NCBI GenBank assembly: GCA_002387725.1
Contig: DGKK01000034.1
Span: 6,388-13,142, forward strand
From: Nitrospirae bacterium UBA4572
GTDB taxonomy: Bacteria; Nitrospirota; Leptospirillia; Leptospirillales; Leptospirillaceae
Reading direction: 5' to 3'
DNA length: 6,755 nt
The stretch's first letter is position 1. Each line of letters begins with the position of its first letter. The notes below the pieces were generated by a model. It made no database searches. It had not been told where the DNA came from and worked only from the letters and a program-made list of their open reading frames with translations. The translations under genes and the position numbers were made by a program. This document shows, piece after piece, positions 5,201 to 6,755 of the stretch.

Positions 5201-6755
5201 ATTGACCCGGAAAACCTCCCTCCTTTTTTTCCTCTTTTTTCTGACCGTCTGTCAGGGAGTCCGTCCCGCCGTCTCGCTGGCCTCGTCCCAAGACAGCCTC
5301 GACCGGTACATGATGCTTCTTTCCTTTCTCTCCTCCGAGCCGCCCTTTCCCTCTCTCTCCCCGCATTTCAAGAAATCCCGGATCGGCCATCTTGGACTTG
5401 CAAAAATCGATCCGAAGGGTCTTCCGGAACCGCTTCGGAGGCGGGCACTCTTTCTCAAGGCGTGGATGATCTCTCCCGACGTTCCTCTGACGGAAAAGGG
5501 GTTGACACCCGCGATGCGGGCCTATCCGGACCTGGCTCCGCTTCTTCTGTGGCACCTGGCCCATAGTCGGGATGTCGACGCTTCCGTCAGGAAGACCCTC
5601 CTGCGGCTTGAGGCCTCCCGGGAGAACACTGTCTTTGCTCCCTTGAGAAGAGGCGAAGTGGGGGGAGACCGGGCCCGGCGTCTTCTCCGAAAGGCGCTTT
5701 CGGAACATGGGGAGCCGCGCAGGGAGATCCTTCGGCGTCTCATCGCCGCCCATCCCCTGAGCCCTGAAAGCGCCCTGGCCCTCCCCCTGATGCGTCCCGA
5801 GGTCCCCGGAGGAGAGCTCCTTCTGCCTCGCTGGGTCACCCTTCAGTCCATGGGGGCCAATGATCTGGTCCTTCGGGAAACAAAAAGCTATCTGGCGACC
5901 TCGCCGACCTTTCCCTACCGGGATCGGGCGCTCTATCTCGAGGCCCGGGCCCGGGCCTTGACCGGAGACTCACAGAAGGCGCGGGCCTTGATCGACAACG
6001 CTCTTGCCACCTCCCCCCGGCTTTCCCTGCGCTCTGAGCTTGCGGTGCTTCGGTGCCGGCTTGAGATCTCCAAGGACCCCGATCAGGGGCTCTCCTGCCT
6101 TGACTCCCTGCAGAAGAGGTATCCCAGGGCGGCGTTTATCCCCTCCCTGGTCGCCTTGGCCCTTCGCCAGGACATCGTCGCTCCCCGGCGGGAGATTCCG
6201 TCTGTCCTCCGTCTTCCTCAAGATTTTTGGGACGTCCGGGACGGTCAGGATGCCGCCTGGCTCCTTGGCCTCGATCAGGCTCTTCGCGGCCAAAGAAACG
6301 ACGCCCTCGCCCAGTGGTCAACCCTGTCCTCCTACCTTCGGGTCCATGCTCCGGAAAGGGTCGGACTGCTGGCCCGGACCCGCTACTTCCGGGGGCGCCT
6401 GGAGGATTCCCTCGGCCATCCGGCCCGGGCAAGGGACCTGTTCCGAAAGACGATCGATGAAGGGGACGGCAGCGCCTATCCCCTTTGGGCGGCGATTGCC
6501 TGCCGGGGGGAGTGCGGAGCCTTTCATCTTCCGGCTCACCACCCCACGCGCCCGCATCGCTCTCCCCTGCGGGTGAGGAGGGCCATGGAGGATCTCTTTC
6601 AGATGGGGCTTTTTGGTCCGGCGGTGGTCTTGGAGCGGCTCTCACGGAACTCCTCTCTCGACCGGGACCAGATCCTTCGCTACGGGGACCTCGATATGGC
6701 CATTTCCCGGAGACGCCAGCTCCTGCTGGTCGACAGGATCTTTCCCGCCGGCGGG
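5187..6755 (+). CDS. Exported helical-repeat protein, probable soluble lytic murein transglycosylase N-terminal region (cut by right edge)
   Basis: The reading frame is open from 5187 to the window end (523 codons) and has no stop in view. The N-terminus is a signal peptide: basic n-region, hydrophobic core LLFFLFFLTV (12-21) and a likely cleavage after SLA (30-32). Cys22 in LTVC is a poor lipobox. The rest is Leu/Ala/Arg-rich and reads as stacked alpha-helical hairpins. Two stretches resemble Slt70-type enzymes: YFRGRLEDSLGHPARARDLF from 400 running into SAYPLWAAIA, like the end of the superhelical U domain; and AMEDLFQMGLFGPAVVLERL (466-485), like the linker before the catalytic domain. Slt enzymes cleave peptidoglycan glycan strands to anhydromuropeptides. 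Their catalytic Glu-Ser domain would lie beyond 6755, so activity is not shown. A TPR-like scaffold without enzyme activity is the alternative. The start overlaps the upstream TonB-family gene by 14 bases, implying translational coupling. T7 and T6 runs at 5224-5230 and 5235-5240 encode the hydrophobic core. Confidence 0.6.
   Translation, partial: MSFSKLTRKTSLLFFLFFLTVCQGVRPAVSLASSQDSLDRYMMLLSFLSSEPPFPSLSPHFKKSRIGHLGLAKIDPKGLPEPLRRRALFLKAWMISPDVPLTEKGLTPAMRAYPDLAPLLLWHLAHSRDVDASVRKTLLRLEASRENTVFAPLRRGEVGGDRARRLLRKALSEHGEPRREILRRLIAAHPLSPESALALPLMRPEVPGGELLLPRWVTLQSMGANDLVLRETKSYLATSPTFPYRDRALYLEARARALTGDSQKARALIDNALATSPRLSLRSELAVLRCRLEISKDPDQGLSCLDSLQKRYPRAAFIPSLVALALRQDIVAPRREIPSVLRLPQDFWDVRDGQDAAWLLGLDQALRGQRNDALAQWSTLSSYLRVHAPERVGLLARTRYFRGRLEDSLGHPARARDLFRKTIDEGDGSAYPLWAAIACRGECGAFHLPAHHPTRPHRSPLRVRRAMEDLFQMGLFGPAVVLERLSRNSSLDRDQILRYGDLDMAISRRRQLLLVDRIFPAGG

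Noticed and set aside
5211..5240. T-rich stretch after the TonB-family stop codon as a possible terminator
   Set aside because: No GC-rich hairpin precedes it, and the stretch lies in frame within the next gene's signal peptide.
5502..5520. TTGACA followed by a CCCGC/GCGGG hairpin inside the Slt-like gene
   Set aside because: No -10 element at the right spacing (only TATCCG nearby), no following gene start, and no T run after the hairpin. It is ordinary coding sequence.
1..6755. Search for mobile elements, CRISPR repeats, tRNA/rRNA genes or an undescribed gene system
   Set aside because: No transposase, integrase, regularly spaced repeats, tRNA-like clover or rRNA sequence was seen. All substantial open frames are either recognisable housekeeping/envelope genes or antisense shadows.

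Overview
This window is almost wholly coding and holds five genes in two divergent blocks. Base composition is high in G+C apart from one AT-rich patch between the blocks. The cell is very likely a Gram-negative (diderm) bacterium: the right block encodes a TonB-type protein and what looks like a periplasmic lytic transglycosylase. The left block carries an RNase J, which many diderms outside the gamma-proteobacteria have. A Nitrospirota (Leptospirillum-like) or delta-proteobacterial host would fit, but this is an impression, not a demonstrated placement.

Left block, minus strand, read from right to left: rsmA (16S rRNA dimethyltransferase), then a ribonuclease J gene after 22 bases, then ftsK (DNA translocase) after 4 bases. 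ftsK runs off the left edge after its Walker A motif. The spacing implies one transcript joining ribosome maturation, RNA turnover and chromosome segregation. The RNase J gene starts with TTG behind a strong Shine-Dalgarno sequence. ftsK starts with GTG, with its weak ribosome site inside the end of the RNase J gene.

The divergent intergenic region, 4023-4138, should hold the promoters for both blocks. It has an AT-rich core at about 4027-4055. On the tonB side, a 10-base-pair imperfect inverted repeat would pair with the tonB ribosome binding site.

Right block, plus strand: a 353-residue TonB-family protein, overlapped by 14 bases by the start of a secreted, helical-repeat protein. That second protein resembles the N-terminal half of Slt-type soluble lytic transglycosylases. 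It is cut by the right edge before any catalytic domain, so its call is less certain.

The window is mainly housekeeping. I found no mobile element, CRISPR array, tRNA, rRNA or convincing new system. The items most worth a second look are the possible hairpin over the tonB ribosome site and the coupling of a TonB-family protein to a wall-lytic candidate.
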